From NCBI GenBank assembly GCA_907164885.2, contig OU015493.1:118476193-118540192 (forward strand): DNA of 64,000 nucleotides. Direction: 5' to 3'. The position numbers and the translations under genes are program-made. The DNA comes from Dolomedes plantarius (lineage: Eukaryota > Arthropoda > Arachnida > Araneae > Dolomedidae). The notes beneath the pieces are model-generated. The model made no database searches. It had not been told where the DNA came from and saw only the letters and a program-made list of their open reading frames with translations. Positions 9,771 to 23,739 of the stretch are shown piece after piece. Every line of letters starts with the position of its first letter. The first letter of the stretch is position 1.

Positions 9771-11647
9771 TTTTATGAAACAATTCATTATACTTTATTA
9801 CTTGGACAGTATTAAACATTCTATCAGTTTTGACTAAGAGCGTATTTAATTTTATTTAAATAAAATAATTTCAAAACGCAATCATTGAAGTGTATATAAC
9901 AAAATTCTGATTTTTCCTAAATTTAAGATAAATACATGAAAAGAAATTTTTTTCTCACCTCCCAAAGAATACTATTTTTACTGTATTAAACAACATATAT
10001 ATTTTTCTGCTAGAACAAAATTTTTTTCAAATGCAAAATTTTTATATGAATGTAAACTCACATGCCTGTAATTCTTCTAACTTCATGAAATTGAGTTTTT
10101 TTTTCTAAGGTTAAAATGATCAATTTTATAAAAGCAGTGCCGGAAAAAATTAATTTATCAAATTTTCTACTATTTGCAAATTCACTTTAATGTACAGCCT
10201 TAAACTCTGCATAAAACTTCTGAACATAACTGAGGAGTTTTTGATAGATTTTTTTTAATGAACACCAAATGTTGCTTAAACAAGTATAAGTTCCATTTTA
10301 GAGCCGCCTGCATCCATAAAATAATTTGGTATAGTTAAAAAAGAATTTTTTCTCAAACTTAATAATTAAATTTTAAAATAAGAAATTATCCCTAAAAAAA
10401 TTTGGATTCCGTTTTATACAACGAACAAAACGTTTTCTCATAGGTGAAAAAAATTTAACAGGAAACACTTTTTTTTACGAAGAAATTGATAAATAAAAAC
10501 TTTTAGAGGCGGAGGTCGATCTAAATTTAAAAAAAAAATTTCTGTGGGTAAAAAAAAAAAAATGCTTTTTCAAAATTTAATTGCAAAACTTAGAAGTTGG
10601 GTAAATCTATTGGAGGATAAAGAGTGTAATATGAAACTTTCACTGTACATACATTTTTACTGTACTTATTCTTAGTTTTGCAGTGAAATCGAAAAAACCG
10701 CATAAAGTTAAAAACGATATGGTCTTGCGCAGATAATGCACCTTGTAATTTTTTTATACTTCTCTTTACCTAAAAACGTGACTTTCCAAATGAGTTTTTT
10801 TTCCTCTCTAAAACCACAGAAATGTCATCGTTAAGATGAAATATTCAACCCTAGATCTGCCAAGCTATTCAACATGGCTGGTTTTAAAGCGTATGATAAA
10901 AATTTCTAGTTTAAATTTCCTCGTCTTTCTCAGGGCTTCACGATTTTTACCACATATGATCAATTTTATAAATTACATTTTCCCCTATCTTTCTTTTTTG
11001 TATGTGTGATGGATATATAGCACCTTTAATACACCGCGACCAGTCATTTTGTCTGGCTGAGAAATTTATGAATTTTTATAGGGTATATATGTGTTTAAGC
11101 GTCTGTAAACAAGTTGTACCGACAATTTCCTCGCATTCATTCACAAATGGATTCACACATACAGCATCAGTTTGTTGTGAATGGTGCTTTAATTGTCTTG
11201 GTGATAGTTCATGGCGAAATGATATTTAGTATTTTATTTTGAACATTTTACGTTTTTTACTGCCATTTTATTATAGAATTAGAAAATTTTGTAGAATTAG
11301 AGAACACAGAGCATTACTACTTATTCCTTGTTTTCATAGTATATTTTTAACCGTTTTCGATTCCCCAGCTAAAATTTTCTGTGGTTATGATAAATTTTGC
11401 TTGCAGTCATGTTGAAACTCAAAACTAAAAAAAAAAAAATAATAATAACAATAATAAAAATAAATAAGTTCTAAGGCACCAGAAGAAATTTATGACGTAA
11501 ATGCAGAGTGCTCTGAACTTGATTAGAGGGAGCATATTGAAAATGAAGATGGTCTCTTTGATAGCGAATTTATTTCGAGTTCACAGACGGTAGCGATGAT
11601 AAGGAAAACGCACGGGAAAGTATAGCTAGAAAAAATATTGTGTAAAA
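9771..11647. other. Gene-free A+T-rich stretch
   Basis: Long homopolymer A and T runs and an AAT-type low-complexity patch at about 11430-11466. A short frame near 11540-11600 (EDGLFDSEF) looks faintly protein-like but is too short to assign. Confidence 0.55.
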
Positions 11648-11890
<243 letters not shown>

Positions 11891-12007
11891 TAACCGAATG
11901 ATAGTGTATCGTTTGGCCAACAGATCCAAATCTTTATCGCCCGAGGATCTGATTAAAAAAATGGCTATTTCATGCTTTCAGCTGTTAGTTTTTTGCCTTT
12001 CCAGCTT

Positions 12008-13500
<1,493 letters not shown>

Positions 13501-13527
13501 ACCGTTTCACCTCGAATTTAAACACTT

Positions 13528-13705
13528 TTAACGTAGGACTACTTTCCTCCATAACGGTCCTCCGAAAAGCAAAATTTCAGATGCCCTGCATCGCGAGTTA
13601 TAATTTTGGCAGCGCGCCAAACCCAGTCTGTATCGCTTGGGCAAGCAGTAAACAGTTAAACAGAAAAGTACAAAATTACGTCACATTTTTTATGTATGTA
13701 TATAT
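13528..13705 (+). repeat. Unclassified repeat R, copy X (left part)
   Basis: Matches copy Y at 15338 onward, including GCGAGTTATAATTTTGGCAG and AGTAAACAGTTAAACAGAAA. The copy resumes at 14552 after a MITE and a (TA)n array. Confidence 0.75.
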
Positions 13706-13710
13706 ATATA

Positions 13711-14324
13711 CAGTCGAACTTCCATATATCGAAGTAGCAAAATGCCGGAAAAAAATTCGATATATAGAAATTTCGATATATAGAATTGATCTTAGTTTTA
13801 TTATAATTCTCCTAAAACATTAAAATTAAAGCTAATTTTCGTATACGAAACTCCATTTCCAATTTATATGCGAATCACATTAAATGAAAGTTAATAACTA
13901 AAAATGGAATTAATGTGAAAGATTTATTGAGTACTATATACCTTTAAAAAAAGCAATAATCCAGACAGTGGTTACAGTGATCACAGTTACATTCTTTAAA
14001 AAAAAACTACGAATACCTTGCTGAACAGCCAGTTTTGCGGAAAGTTCAAAGAAATGCTCGCATTTATTCAGTCCATTGAAAGCTTCATCAGGGACATTTT
14101 CCACGAATTGAAGTCCACTAAGTATTGTTTCAAACGCCAAAAATTGGGAGATTTTATTCTAAAGTGGAATAAAATCTCCCAATATGTCGTGAAAAAAATT
14201 TCGATATATAGAGATTTTTTCGATATATAGAAACAGTTTTTCTATGTAATGAACATGGAGATTTGCTAAGAGTTCGATATATAGAAAATTTCGATATAGG
14301 GAAGTTTGATATATGGAGGTTCGA

Positions 14325-14327
<3 letters not shown>
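13711..14327. mobile_element. pogo/Tigger-like MITE
   Basis: Termini are CAGTCGAACTTCCATATATC and, inverted, CAGTCGAACCTCCATATATC, flanked by TA. The interior repeats the TTCGATATATAGAAA motif near both ends and has no transposase. The TIR start CAGTCGAAC is shared with the 46-48 kb MITEs, although the remainder differs. Confidence 0.8.
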
Positions 14328-14416
<89 letters not shown>

Positions 14417-14417
14417 G

Positions 14418-14472
<55 letters not shown>

Positions 14473-14483
14473 TATATATATAT

Positions 14484-14536
<53 letters not shown>

Positions 14537-14547
14537 TACATATATGC
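14328..14547. repeat. (TA)n microsatellite adjoining a MITE end
   Basis: Starts exactly at the TA target of the MITE and continues for more than 200 bases with a few TACATA and TGTATG variants. Confidence 0.95.
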
Positions 14548-14551
14548 ATAC

Positions 14552-14650
14552 AAAAACAGTAAGCAATAATAAGTAATACTACGTTAATAGCCCTCGGTAG
14601 TTTCGCTAGAAGAGACAATCTGAATTTTTTTATTCACTGGGAGCAAAAAA
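14552..14650 (+). repeat. Unclassified repeat R, copy X (right part)
   Basis: AGTAATACTACGTTAATAGC and GGTAGTTTCGCTAGAAGAGA match 15508-15560 of the uninterrupted copy Y. Confidence 0.7.
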
Positions 14651-14994
14651 AATTTAGTTCCCAATTTTGTTGTTCAAATTCTAAAAAATTCCTGTATTTC
14701 TACAAACGTCCCGTGACCACGAAACGAAGCTTATTCTGCTTAAAAAGTTCTAATAAATTTTCTGTGTTGCAGACTCGCAGCGTCACATCAATTTTGCAGC
14801 TAGTAAAGCCAATGCAAGCTGAAAAATCTCTTTCCTTTTTAAATTTTCGTATGCTTTTATGTTTGCTATTTTCTTTTACGTTAAATTTGTTATAGCTATT
14901 TGTTTTTACTTAAGTTTATTTGTAACTTTTTATTAAAGTTGTTTATCGCAAATACTTTGTTTATTCAGAAAATAAAACTCTAGTTTGTTTTTAA

Positions 14995-15897
14995 GGGGAC
15001 AAGGGACCTTGAACCACGATTTTTTCTTTTCAATTTTTAACTCTATATACAAATTGAGAATAACTTATGTTCTTTTTTAGTACAATTGAAGACCCTTAGA
15101 ATTCAAAACAAGAACTTTTCGGGAGAATAATGTCTGTTTTTCAAATTTAAAAAAAAAAAATACTAGCCTTTTTAAAAATGCTCCAACTGAATACCAAATC
15201 ATTTAAAAATCTTAAATTTATTTAATATAAGTTTACTGTATATGCATTAACTTAAATGTGCATTGATTTTTATTTTGCATGAATCTAAAGCCATATATAA
15301 TTTTTTTTATCTGCCTGTTTTACCGTACGATTACGTTCCTCAATAGCGGTCCTCCGGAGAGAAAAATATTGTCCGGCGTCGCGAGTTATAATTTTGGCAG
15401 CTCGCAAAACCCAGTAGCAGTAAACAGTTAAACAGAAAAGTACCAAAATGTGTTAAAAAAATTAAAATAAATAAAAATAAATAAATAAAAAAAAGAGGTA
15501 AGAAATGAAAAGTAATACTACGTTAATAACCCGCGGTAGTTTCGTTAGAAGAGATTACCTGAAATGTTTTTTTTAATGTTTTTTGTGTTTTTCTTTATTT
15601 CATGGTATTTAAACATGAAAAATAATTATGGTTATAAAGAATTATGCACAATTTTGTGGCAAACACTTCAATAAGCAACCTTGAGAAATTCGGAAGAAAT
15701 TAGGAGAAAATAATTGCACATGGAACATTTTGAAATACAGGTCTTATTCTTAAAAAAATACTATTGTGTACTACTAATAATTATTTGTGAATTCTAAAGG
15801 TCCTCAATGTACCAGAAAATAATATTAATTATTCTCATTTTGTAGTAGAGTAAAATATTGAAAATTTAAAAAACGAGGTTGAAGGTCTATTGTCGCT
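14995..15897. mobile_element. TTAA-flanked MITE with about 150-bp TIRs
   Basis: TTAA is at 14991-14994 and 15898-15901. Termini are GGGGACAAGGGACCTTGAAC and, inverted, AGCGACAATAGACCTTCAAC. Similarity continues inward through GAGAATAA and CTTAGAATTC-type blocks. A TTAA target plus 5' purine ends fits Kolobok better than piggyBac. The interior contains repeat R copy Y. Confidence 0.7.
15338..15600 (+). repeat. Unclassified repeat R, copy Y
   Basis: The uninterrupted version of the repeat split at 13528-14650. It runs from CGATTACGTTCCTC through CCGCGGTAGTTTCG, with an A-rich spacer where copy X has its insertions. Confidence 0.7.
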
Positions 15898-15902
15898 TTA
15901 AA

Positions 15903-16731
15903 AGGATTGGTTTGGAGATGGTCCCCGACGAATTTTTTATTTCGAAAAGTGATCCCTGATAAACAAAAGGTTAGGAACAACTGGCCTATATGGTTTCCAA
16001 AAATAAATTAAACAACAAAATTGCTGTGATCGGGGGGGGGGGGGGTAGGGGGCAGATGTCCTAAGGACAAACAGCCTACCACGTAAAATGAGAATACGTT
16101 TAAATTTATGCTACAGAAATCGGAACAAACAAGTAGGAATTTAGCTTTTTAATCATTCACGACCAAAACACATATGAGCTGAACATACACATATGAAAAG
16201 TTTATTATATAAATATGTATCAGTGGATATATGACCAACAAGACTTTAATTTTCATGGCTATGATTATTCGTAAAATTTCTGTCAATAATTACACTATTT
16301 CTAGAGTTTTGTTTTAAACTTCGAAACTAAATCTTAAATGTTAACTGAAGCTAAATAATGCAAAATTTATGACACGGAACCGAATGAGTTCTAGCGTATT
16401 GATTGTTTTCAAATGCCCCGGTATTGCCAATTTTATACATATAATATAAATTTGTGTAATCTTGTTTCTGTTTTGGCAAAATATACAAAATTCCTTCTAG
16501 TTACATGATGTTTTAAAGATAGATATACAATTACATTACTAGATAATGCCTTTCAAACAAAGATTAACGTATGAAATAGTTCGAAATACTTACAATCCCG
16601 TATTCCCAAGGGCTATAAAACGGCCTTTAGTAAGGGCTTTCTTAATTACAAGACAGATTTCTCTATCAGAAAAATTTGAAAAAATATGTATATGTATATA
16701 CATATCTATTTCTCTCTCTCTCTCTATCATC
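15903..16731. other. Gene-free stretch
   Basis: Contains a poly-G run at about 16031-16044 followed by GGGGG, and a (CT)n run at about 16710-16727 just before the Tc1 element. No coding frame is credible. Confidence 0.6.
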
Positions 16732-17117
16732 TACAGTGGTGGCAAAAAGTCCTGAACACACTCATTCTTTTGCCTAATTTTTGTGTTCGACTTAATTTTT
16801 CACTAGGAAATTATCGTACTATCTTAACTATTGTTAATGATTCTCGTGTATTTTTTCATGCTGATTTCAAATCTGTTTGTAGAATTCATGTAAAGTAAAT
16901 AGTGTCATCGATATTTTGAAAAAACCATAATAAGACAAGCACAAGGTCACTGTAATAATGAGTGACTGTTTTTTCAACAAATGAAATGTTCGTTATTCCA
17001 ACCAATCATGCCCAGTAGTGATGAAGGGTTGAAAAGCAGAATGGGCAACATGTTTTAGTGTATTGAAAGCAGTTGTGTGTTGAAATTTGAAGTGCGTGTG
17101 TGGAAAATATTGGAATT

Positions 17118-18147
17118 ATGGGTAAATTTTCATTTCTGCCTGATGATAAATGATACAAAATAATATTTTTGAAGGAAGAAGGTTATTCTATGCGCCAAAT
17201 TGCTGCTAAAATACCATGTGGTCTTTATACTGTCGTGAGAACGTTGAAAAGAGATTCTAAAACAAATTCTACTGCGGACACGGAGTGATCTGGACGACCG
17301 AGTAAAACAACTTTACGTGAAGACAGGGTATTACACAGGATTTCACTTTCAAACAGAAAGCTCAATTCACCACAAATTTTGAAACAATTGAGTTTGACAT
17401 CGAAAGTGAATGTGTGCCCAAGAACTGTGAGAGGAAGACTGCTGGAAATCGGTTTACAAGGTTGCAAAACTTGCCCAAAACCATTACTGACCGATTTTCA
17501 ACGCAAGAGGAGATTTGCGTGGGAAAGGGAACATTTATTATGGGCTATTAAAGACTGGTAAAAGGGAATATTTAGTGATGAAAGTCAGTTTGGTATTTCT
17601 GGTAACCAAAGTGGTGACTATGTAAGACGACGTACTCCTAAGGAATTCTGCCTCCAGTGTCTGAAGCCCACAGTAAAGCACCCGACGAAAGTGATGATAT
17701 GGGACTGCATGACTTCTCAAGGTGTTGGAAGATTTCATATCGTGACCGGAACAGTGAAAGCCAGGGATTACATTGAAATACTGCAAAATGAATTGCTACC
17801 AAAAACGGGAGGCCTTTTTGGGGATCAGTCATGGATTTTTCAGGACGATAATGCTCCATGTCACTGTGCAAAGGTAGTCCAAAAATGGTTCGAAGACCAT
17901 ACTGTGAATAGGATGAACTGGTCAGGACAGCCCCCGGATATTAATCCAATAGAGAACCTATGGCATAAAATTGGTTTTGATATTTCAAAGAAAAAAAACT
18001 TCAAACAAACTTGGGTTAATTGAAACTTTAATATTTTCCTTCAACCAGGTTGTCACGAAAGAACTTCTTGTGAAATTGGTGCATTCCATGACAAAAAAAA
18101 AATGCAGAGCCTTAATTAAAGCAAACGGCTGGCCCATAAAATATTGA
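17118..18147 (+). pseudogene. Tc1 transposase, broken
   Basis: Start ATG at 17118 (MGKFSFLPDDK). Two helix-turn-helix regions are visible, EEGYSMRQIAAKIPCG and VCPRTVRGRLLEIGL. The first catalytic Asp is in GIFSDESQFG. The second is in WIFQDDNAPCH, with the Glu in PPDINPIENLW exactly 34 residues later, which defines DD34E. All three catalytic residues remain, but in-frame stops occur at 17151, 17286 and 17559. A frameshift near 18010 separates the main frame from the C-terminal LVKLVHSMTKKK...GWPIKY ending at 18147. The length matches the usual 330-345 residues. It is inactive; mobilisation in trans would be possible given good TIRs. Confidence 0.9.
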
Positions 18148-18215
18148 TGTTCAAACATGTAATAACCAAATTTTCAAAATGCATATTAAATGTACATTAT
18201 TTGTAAGTTTATTAT

Positions 18216-18310
18216 GTATATTATGTTATTCTATATATACGTATATTATGTTATTCTATATATACGTATATTATGTTATACGTATCTTCTACGTATATTA
18301 TGTTATTCCA
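18216..18310. repeat. 25-bp minisatellite in the Tc1 3' region
   Basis: Two exact tandem units of GTATATTATGTTATTCTATA plus TATAC (18216-18240, 18241-18265) are followed by two degenerate ones. Confidence 0.8.
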
Positions 18311-18540
18311 TATTGTGTTATTCTGTACATACTACACATTCTTGTGTTCAGGCAACTGTAAAACAAAAAATACTTGCCGCATTAAAAAACTAATAACATA
18401 TTTAAAATCAGCAAGAAAAAATACATTAGAATCAATAACAATAGTTAATATAGTACGATAATTTCATAACGAACAATTAAGTCAAAAACAAAAATTGGGC
18501 AAAAAAATAAGTGTGTTCAGGACTTTTTGCCATCACTGTA

Positions 18541-18632
<92 letters not shown>
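18541..18632. repeat. (CT)n-(TA)n microsatellite
   Basis: CT to about 18567, then TA to 18632. It begins right at the Tc1 right-end TA. A (CT)n also precedes the left end at 16710. Confidence 0.95.
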
Positions 18633-18633
<1 letters not shown>

Positions 18634-19584
18634 CTTCTCCTGTAGGGATGTACAATATATTACTTTCCTCGTGTTCTACCGCGAAATCAATCATATTTGC
18701 CAATGCAATTCAACTGCTTTAAATAAAAGACCTCGTTAGAACGTCAAAAGAACAGTTTATTTAGTTCGCATATCCTTAAGATTCTTATAAATAACGTTTA
18801 TAACATATTCTGCGAAAAACCACATCACTCTCGCCCAGTAATCGAAAAGAGAGCAGTAATCTAAGCCATGTCCGAGAATTTACGCGCATGTAGTTCCTAA
18901 TCGAAACGTAACTTCCTGGTGCTCTCTAGCCTGCATAATCGACTTCTTAGGGAAAATACTATAGCTGGTAAAACCTTACTTCCATCATAATGACTGTCAT
19001 CAAGGTCCAGAAATAAACTCACTTTACGTTGGGGAAAAAAATCCCTCAAAAACCACCACTTGAACTGCGATGAATGAAACCAGAAAACAATTCCAATTTC
19101 CCTATAACCCTCTTTCTTGTTTCTTTCTTCGACCGCATCTCTTCATGGCGAACATAAGCACCCTGGCTACTGAAACTAATAATTTTCTCGGAGGCCGGCC
19201 ATTATGGAAGGAACGCGACCACTGTTTGCCCTAATATCGTAATCACCGGTTCTCGCTAGGGTATCTACACAATGGCGACAATCGGCGGGGGCGTAGATCG
19301 CCAAGGTAAGACTATTACTGTCGGTAACTCTAGGAATGGAAATATTGTTTAAGCCGGAATTGCTTAAAACTAAGCAAAAATTCTCTTGAGGCAGGAGAGT
19401 AACAATAGATACCAAAAGTTTCTTGTATGCTTCTTTCCACATGTAATGACACAATAACTCTCCACAAGCGTTAGAAAATGGCGTGATTTAAGTCTATAGT
19501 TTAAAAATGCAGCGTGATTTCAGTTCTACAGTTTAAGATTTCAATTCCGATATATTTATAAACTGTATCCCATAAAAAAAAATT
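18633..19584. other. Mostly non-repetitive stretch with a GC-richer core
   Basis: 19130-19330 is clearly richer in CpG than its surroundings and holds the exon candidate described separately. No repeat was seen. The minus-strand frame at 19176-19454 resembles no family known to me. Confidence 0.4.
19272..19305 (+). CDS. Weak candidate for a short first coding exon
   Basis: ATG in a good context (CACAATGG) opens MATIGGGVDRQ and reaches AAG|GTAAGA, a near-consensus splice donor at 19306. The stretch lies in a local GC-richer island with CGGCCGGCC-like sequence upstream. No acceptor-side exon can be paired with it by eye, so this is only a candidate for host coding sequence. Confidence 0.2.
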
Positions 19585-19688
19585 CCGTGTTTTTCGGACC
19601 ATAAGAAACACCTTTTTACATAAAAAAAGAGTTCATATTGGGGTGCTTCTTATGGTCCGAAGGCAATATTAAAATAAACTGAATATTT

Positions 19689-19743
<55 letters not shown>

Positions 19744-19874
19744 CTTTAATAAGTTAGGAATTCAAAATATCTTTATATACTGAACAATATACAAAATATT
19801 CGTTTCCAAAATCCTCCCATAAATTTGAGGTGTCGTCTGATCATCCGGTGCGTCTTATAGTCCAAAAAATACGG
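19585..19874. mobile_element. MITE of the CCGTATTTTTCGGACTATAAG type
   Basis: Ends are CCGTGTTTTTCGGACCATAA and, inverted, CCGTATTTTTTGGACTATAA. The left arm also has its own inverted copy at about 19640-19661 (CTTCTTATGGTCCGAAG), giving a hairpin. A (TA)n array (19692-19740) sits inside. I recall this end sequence from MITEs in many animals. Confidence 0.75.
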
Positions 19875-20119
19875 TAATAAGGTCGCAATAGGCATTCAAA
19901 TTTCTGTATGAATCTGCGTGAAATTTAGATCTTTTGCTTTCTGAGTCTTGTATCCCTGCATGTGCTTGATTTTGGCTAAATTTGTATTTTCCCTTTCCAT
20001 TTTATTGTAGGGCTTTCAACTTTTTCCCGAGAAAGTCTGAATTTTTTTTTCAATGCGGAGGCACTTGTTGCGAAGACATTCACCTATAATTCACCGCAGT
20101 TTTTGCTGGCAATTTTATT

Positions 20120-20290
20120 ATGGGGGCGCCATATAGGCAGACCAGCATTGCCCCCTTTGAAGGGACGACACAAACGGAGGCGTTTTAGTGGCGCTTCGCC
20201 GGGATTCGATCTGAGCACCCTCAGCACCGAAAACCAGCGCGCTGTACCACAAGGCCGCCACAGCCCAAGTCTGAAAAATGAAAGGAATAT
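20120..20290 (-). mobile_element. tRNA-derived SINE, second family
   Basis: On the minus strand, GTGGCGGCCTTGTGGTACAG (A-box region) is followed by CAGATCGAATCCCGG (B box), then a GC-rich body ending near the GGGGGCAATGC block. It differs from the 145-345 and 57236-57392 family. An isolated tRNA gene is unlikely because the arms do not pair well. Confidence 0.55.
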
Positions 20291-20426
20291 ATTTCATAAG
20301 CAGCAAAATTTTAAAATGATAATTATATCTTATGGACTTACCACCTCTCGCATTTGTTCATGTGTTATATTCCTTTAAAGACCCCATAGCGTGGATAAAA
20401 GCCTTCTGCTATTCAACGGTATTATA

Positions 20427-21135
20427 CAAGGTGTCCCATAATGATTAGTACAAACTTTAAGGGGAGGTAGGGTATGTCAAAAGGATTCAAAATTGCATAA
20501 ACAACACATGGCCGCAAACGTCATGGGAAAGTGGTATCAGAGGTACAAGAAATGAAGTAATACAGGACATATATTATCAGAAATATTTATTGCTCATAAA
20601 TATTACATATGCTGTGGTAGATGATACCATTTCAAAAGGTTTCAGAAGATGCTCAAAGTTTCCACCATTACAAGAGATGCAAGTGTTACAGTGAAGGACC
20701 ATGGATTGGCGGACACGTTCGAAAACACTAGGTTTTGTTTGAACCTGGTTCCATGGCCCCCACGCTCTCCGGATTTAAGCAGCCTGGATTTCTTTATTTA
20801 GGGTGCACTTAAAGTTGTTGTGTGCGAAACACCTGTCGAGTCTGAAATGGATCTGGTGGCAAGAATTCTTTGCATTGAGCAGGTATCCATCTCTTGTAAT
20901 GGTGGAAATTTTGAGCATATTTTGTAAACTTTTGAAATGGTATCATCTACCACAGCATATGTAATATTTATGAGCAATAAAAATTTCTGATAAACTCTGT
21001 CTTGTATTCCTTTCTTGTACCTCTGATATCACTTTCCCATGACGTTTCCGACCATGGGTTGCTATGCAATTTTGAATCCTTTTGACATGTCCTACCTTCC
21101 CTTAAAATTTGCCCAAGTCATTATGGGACCCTGCA
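20427..21135 (+). mobile_element. Mariner-like element with about 250-bp TIRs, internally deleted
   Basis: The arms 20427-20679 and 20890-21135 are inverted repeats, with termini near CAAGGTGTCCCATAATG and, inverted, GCAGGGTCCCATAATG. Shared blocks include GTCAAAAGGATTCAAAATTG and ATGATACCATTTCAAAAG. The central 200 bases retain a transposase end. TA-rich flanks are compatible with a TA target. Confidence 0.8.
20754..20890 (+). pseudogene. Mariner-type transposase C-terminal remnant
   Basis: The frame reads WPPRSPDLSSLDFFI, a stop, GALKVVVCETPVESEMDL. This is the catalytic SPDL...D/E region of IS630-Tc1-mariner transposases that move in the WPPRSPDL group. One in-frame TAG replaces the usual W after FFI/L. 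Only the C-terminal part remains. Confidence 0.75.
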
Positions 21136-22634
21136 TATGCTATTTCATTATTACATGAAAATGTAAAAGTCGTGTATTTCACAATAATTTACAATTTTCT
21201 ATATATTAATAAAACTTGGAATCCAAATACAATACTGCCATATCTATAAAAATACGATATAATGGAAACAACAAGGAACACAATGAAAAAAGTTTAGTTA
21301 AAATCAAGCAATGGGTTACCGATTTATTAAACGCCTTTCTCACCATATTTAACAGTGCACCAATCATTAGAATTCGTTAATGGTACATTTCAAGTTTCCT
21401 TGCTGCGATCTGTCGGCTGAAAGACAGATATTTTGCATAGAACAAATTGTTATTTTTATTTTTATTATCTTGTAATGTGGTTTCAAGCGGCTGAAATCAA
21501 ATTTAAAATGTGATTATCTAACTGTTAAAAAGCCTTTACCCACTACTTTCCTCATGTCGTGATAACTTTTACTTTCAAATGTAGAGTAATAATACGTTCC
21601 CTCACGATATCGGGTAGCTCACTACCACAATTAAACCAGAGTCAATAATCGAAAGTAAATGGGCCAAAATAGCTAATGAAACAACTCAAAATCTAGTTCA
21701 TTCAGTGAAGAAAGCAATTCAAGCAGTTAATTATGCTAGTAGATTACGTACTAAATACTAACAATCTGTGTAAGCAAATGAAGACCTTAAGTGGGCAAAT
21801 ACTTATTGTTCTCCTATGTTGTCATTTCTAATTCTGTTAAAAGCCAAATATTATTTCATAGTTTTATCTACAGCAAATAAACCTATTTTATTACTTAATT
21901 TTGTTATTAATTTTATTTCCTTGCTGGTATTTGAAAACTCGCTACGTGCATATCCTATTTACACCCATTATATATATATATAAAATAGGAATAAGCATAT
22001 TTTAGACTTAAAAGCTGTGCTAACACGTAATTATTACCCCGAAAGTCTATCCAAACACATAATTGGTTGTTTTAGTTTTAATGAATAGTTTGTTCTGTTG
22101 CAATTAATAAGTAAATCATAATTATAAGTAAAATTAGAAAAAAATAACTACAAAAAATAAAAAATTAAAAAATAAAATTAAAATCTTAAGTAAAAATAAA
22201 AATAAGATAAAAAATTAGTCTTAGTAATAATAATAAAAAACTAAATTAATAAAGGTTTAATAGTCCTAAAACACATTATCCATAGTAGGTCAGTTTCAGT
22301 GTTTCCATAATCTCCATGGTTGCAAGTTTTGTGACGTCAGTCATCTTGCGGTTACTTATTCTTAACTTCCACTCTTTCTAGCGCCAGGCTTGGTGTTCTA
22401 TGGTTAAGTAACTCTTTATTCAATTCTACAGTTTTTCAGGGATTGTACGGTGTTTGAGTATGTTTATTGCATAGATCATACTTATCTGAAATAATCCATT
22501 GGTTCTTAGACAGTATTGACACCGCTGAAGATGAAATATTGTCTAAAACCTCTTTCAATCTTATCTTTTCATGTTTTTGGTTCCTGGCTGTAGTAGCTTT
22601 AGTGCTCATACTGGTTTTTCTCTTTCAACTTTAT

Positions 22635-22636
<2 letters not shown>
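21136..22636. other. Gene-free stretch, A-rich patch
   Basis: 22120-22250 is an A-rich low-complexity tract. 22280-22420 is less A+T-rich and includes a CRE, TGACGTCA, at 22332-22339. No coding frame is credible. Confidence 0.5.
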
Positions 22637-22881
<245 letters not shown>

Positions 22882-23739
22882 TGGAGACTAATAAAGTAGC
22901 TATGGACATTTTGACTCTCTGCGGATTATATCCTTGTTAGCAAAGAATCAAGATATCGCAGCAACATTTCTTCGGGTTAAACCAGTCCCAATCATAATTA
23001 TGACTGATTTGTGATCTTACATTGTGATACCCAAGGGATTTTCCTTAGGAATTTTACTGGACGTCAAAAGCAAGTCACCCGTGATTGCTTTGTAACTTCA
23101 AGAGGAATGTGCAAAAGAACACAGCCCACAATTAACGACGCGTAATGATGATCAATAAAATGTAATGATGAGCGAAGTCAAACTGTTATGACATTTGCAG
23201 ACTAAAGTTGAAACTTCACAAGGATGTCACCGTCTGGTCGCAGGCTATAAGGGATGTTACATTATTTGCACAATATTCAACTTTGTTATCCTGGCCTGTC
23301 AAGGAACTTATTCATAATAGACTTCAAATAAAATCGTCGATTCAAAGTTTTGTGGGATTATTTTTAATCTCAATAATTTTATTTTTAGATATCAGAAGTT
23401 TTCTATTCTTGTTCCTTGTCATATACAATGTTAGAATATTAGGACATGGGATCTCTAACAGATGTCCGCTCCAAAAGATCTTTAAAAGATGAATTTTGAT
23501 ATCAGTGTCTTAAGAAAGCTATTTTGCGAATTTTTCACATACAGCGAGCGGCATATCAACAGAGGCTAATTAAATCACAAAGCTTCAGCTTTTCACCCTG
23601 TCAATTATATATTAAAGAGTTTTATATTTAAAGAGTTACGTCAACTTTGATTTATAATATACAGTATATTATGAGCTTGTCAGCTCTTGATCTTCATCAA
23701 CTCTTGATCTTGATTTACATACTGTACTACACACACCGG
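22882..23739. other. Gene-free stretch
   Basis: Only short frames. A small direct repeat, CTCTTGATCTTCATCAACTC, occurs near 23685-23715. Nothing recognisable otherwise. Confidence 0.55.

Larger units (their letters stand above)
16734..18538 (+). mobile_element. Tc1-like DNA transposon (DD34E)
   Basis: Starts CAGTGGTGGCAAAAAGTCCT and ends with its inverse (CAGTGATGGCAAAAAGTCCT on the minus strand). TA is at 16732-16733 and 18539-18540. The TIR extends over about 45 bases to the TTTTTGCC block. It carries a full-length but broken transposase, and a 25-bp minisatellite lies in the 3' UTR. Confidence 0.9.
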
